Part shown: one piece after another, positions 63,075-64,000 of the stretch
How the letters are laid out: each line of letters starts with the position of its first letter
Numbering within the stretch: position 1 is the first letter of the stretch
Origin: Pseudomonas sp. N040
GTDB lineage: Bacteria > Pseudomonadota > Gammaproteobacteria > Pseudomonadales > Pseudomonadaceae
Direction: 5' to 3'
DNA: 64,000 bases
Assembly: GCF_015637705.1 (NCBI RefSeq)
Contig: NZ_JADOBE010000005.1
Coordinates: 186,001 to 250,000 of the forward strand
Notes under the pieces: generated by a model
What the model was told of the DNA's origin: nothing
Databases searched by the model: none
Seen by the model: only the letters and a program-made list of their open reading frames with translations
Position numbers and translations under genes: made by a program

Positions 63075-63380
63075 ATCATCCCCGTCAGAAGGCCGAGCGC
63101 AGGTGCTGTGTAGAGGGGCATTTGGCATGGATGCCAAATGAGGAACGATGGGCCATGGATGGCCCTTCGAGACGACCCTCGGAACAGCACCGGAGCGAGG
63201 GGAGTCTGAGCGCAGCGAAGACCCGTATGCCGGGGTGTGTTTCTTTTGCTTACTTTGCTTTGCACAAGCAAAGAAAAGTGAGGCGCCCGGCGGGGCGCAA
63301 CAAGAACAGTCAATCAACCGCAATAATCAGCCAGGCACAGAACAGAAATCAGCACCGGATTGCCAATCCGTGGACATCTG
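63075..63380 (-). repeat. Large dispersed repeat, right copy (inverted)
   Basis: Read on the minus strand this begins GGATTGGCAATCCGGTGCT (63375-63357) and continues with the same series of blocks as the left copy, including GCGCCTCACTT, CTTTGCTTGTGCAAAGC and CGAAGGGCCATCCATGGCCC. The inner palindrome is ATTTGGCATCCATGCCAAAT here, with a different but still self-complementary stem. Confidence 0.8.
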
Positions 63381-63414
63381 CAGGTGCGAGGCAACAATCA
63401 GCGATGCCCTGAAA

Positions 63415-63446
63415 CGACAAAGCCCGGTCAATGGCCGGGCTTTGTC
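63415..63446. terminator. Terminator of the thiolase gene
   Basis: GACAAAGCCCGG pairs with CCGGGCTTTGTC around TCAATGG. It lies 15 bp after the thiolase stop and can also close the repeat region from the left. Confidence 0.8.
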
Positions 63447-63461
63447 ATGCACGGATAAGAC

Positions 63462-64000
63462 TTACAGCAGCTCGATGGCCACCGCCGTCGCTTCGCCGCC
63501 GCCGATGCACAGCGACGCCACGCCACGCTTGCCGCCCTTGCGCTGCAGGGCGTTGATCAGGGTGACGATCAGCCGCGAGCCGGTGGAACCGACCGGGTGA
63601 CCCTGGGCGCAGGCGCCGCCGAACACGTTGACCTTGGCATGATCCAGCCCGTGCTCGCGCATGGCCAGCATGGTGACCATGGCGAAGGCTTCGTTGATCT
63701 CGAACAGATCCACGTCGTCCTTGCTCCAGCCGGTTTTCTTGAACAGGTTGCTCAAGGCGCCGACCGGGGCGATGGTGAACTCGCTCGGGTCCTGGCTCTG
63801 GGTGGCATGCGCAACAATCCTGGCCACCGGCTTGAGGCCGCGCTTGGCTGCTTCGGCAGCGGTCATCAGCACGAGTGCGCTGGCGCCGTCGGAGATCGAG
63901 CTGGCGTTGGCCGCGGTAACGGTGCCGTCCTTCTTGAAGGCTGGCTTGAGCGTGGGGATCTTGTCCAGATTGGCATTCAGCGGTTGCTCGTCGTCCTTGA
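63462..64000 (-). CDS. Acetyl-CoA acetyltransferase/thiolase, C-terminal part (continues beyond the window)
   Basis: About 179 residues of a thiolase, open to the window end. It includes NASSISDGASAL near the edge, INEAFA, the active-site histidine in GGACAQGHPVGSTGSR and the second cysteine in SLCIGGGEATA. It makes acetoacetyl-CoA or cleaves 3-ketoacyl-CoA. The length before the window cannot be judged; the AtoB/PhaA type is likely. Confidence 0.93.
   Translation of the reverse strand, partial: KDDEQPLNANLDKIPTLKPAFKKDGTVTAANASSISDGASALVLMTAAEAAKRGLKPVARIVAHATQSQDPSEFTIAPVGALSNLFKKTGWSKDDVDLFEINEAFAMVTMLAMREHGLDHAKVNVFGGACAQGHPVGSTGSRLIVTLINALQRKGGKRGVASLCIGGGEATAVAIELL

Noticed and set aside
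62640..63380. An insertion sequence or integron in the repeat island.
   Set aside because: No transposase or integrase frame and no target-site duplication could be recognised; it looks like two dispersed non-coding repeats.
62643..63600. Open frames of 100-156 codons on both strands in the region between the LysE gene and the thiolase.
   Set aside because: They lie wholly in the inverted repeats, have Arg/Ser/Pro-rich composition, no ribosome sites and no domain resemblance. Both repeat copies produce similar frames by chance.

Overview
The window is a 64 kb stretch of a high-GC gammaproteobacterial chromosome. Gene content and order point to Pseudomonas in the broad sense: a CysN-CysC fusion, long TrpS, petABC-sspAB, rsmI-lpoA-yraN-gmhA-dolP around rnpB, an unbroken division and cell wall (dcw) cluster, the secA-argJ-GST-mutT string, ColRS, and typical Pseudomonas intergenic repeats. 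The species cannot be fixed from the sequence. I saw no prophage, transposase, CRISPR array, tRNA or rRNA.

Layout. 0-9.3 kb: sulfate activation (cysNC, cut by the window edge), yhcB, an alpha/beta hydrolase, trpS, zapE, an AraC-type regulator divergent from an acyl-CoA dehydrogenase, and an aldo/keto reductase. 9.3-14.3 kb: rplM-rpsI, the cytochrome bc1 operon petABC, and sspAB. 14.3-19.2 kb: dolP-gmhA-yraN-lpoA on the minus strand, rsmI, and the RNase P RNA gene. 19.3-37.3 kb: the dcw cluster mraZ-rsmH-ftsL-ftsI-murE-murF-mraY-murD-ftsW-murG-murC-ddl-ftsQ-ftsA-ftsZ-lpxC. Most of its junctions overlap or touch, and it is preceded by a good sigma70 promoter with three MraZ-type boxes spaced exactly 10 bp apart.

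37.3-48.4 kb: a block that, from memory of the P. aeruginosa map, does not normally lie between lpxC and secA. It carries cysZ, an operon folM-folE-folX-DUF1244-hopJ, a LitR/CarH-type MerR regulator, a DmdC-like acyl-CoA dehydrogenase, SOS-controlled yebG, a sulfatase-fold membrane transferase, and the ColR/ColS two-component system. 48.5-57.5 kb: a small conserved ORF, dciA, secA, argJ, a glutathione S-transferase, a Nudix-ThiE fusion, a short LOV photoreceptor, a flavodoxin and a PlsC-like acyltransferase. 57.6-64 kb: small zinc-finger and DUF2007 proteins, an unusual HMCES/YedK paralog, an Mn exporter behind a yybP-ykoY riboswitch, rsmC, a 2-hydroxyacid dehydrogenase, a LysE exporter, an 0.8 kb gene-free region built from two inverted copies of one repeat, and the end of a thiolase gene.

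The most interesting signal is a probable blue-light regulon. TGTACA-type boxes, the known target class of LitR/CarH/PplR regulators, sit at the folM-operon promoter, at the regulator's own promoter and at the acyl-CoA dehydrogenase promoter. The regulator lacks most of the residues that hold adenosylcobalamin. A short LOV protein of the PpSB1 type, with its photoactive cysteine, lies 14 kb away. In P. putida, class II LitR proteins depend on LOV proteins rather than B12, so these parts fit together. The apparent outputs are tetrahydromonapterin/pterin synthesis and acyl-CoA oxidation.
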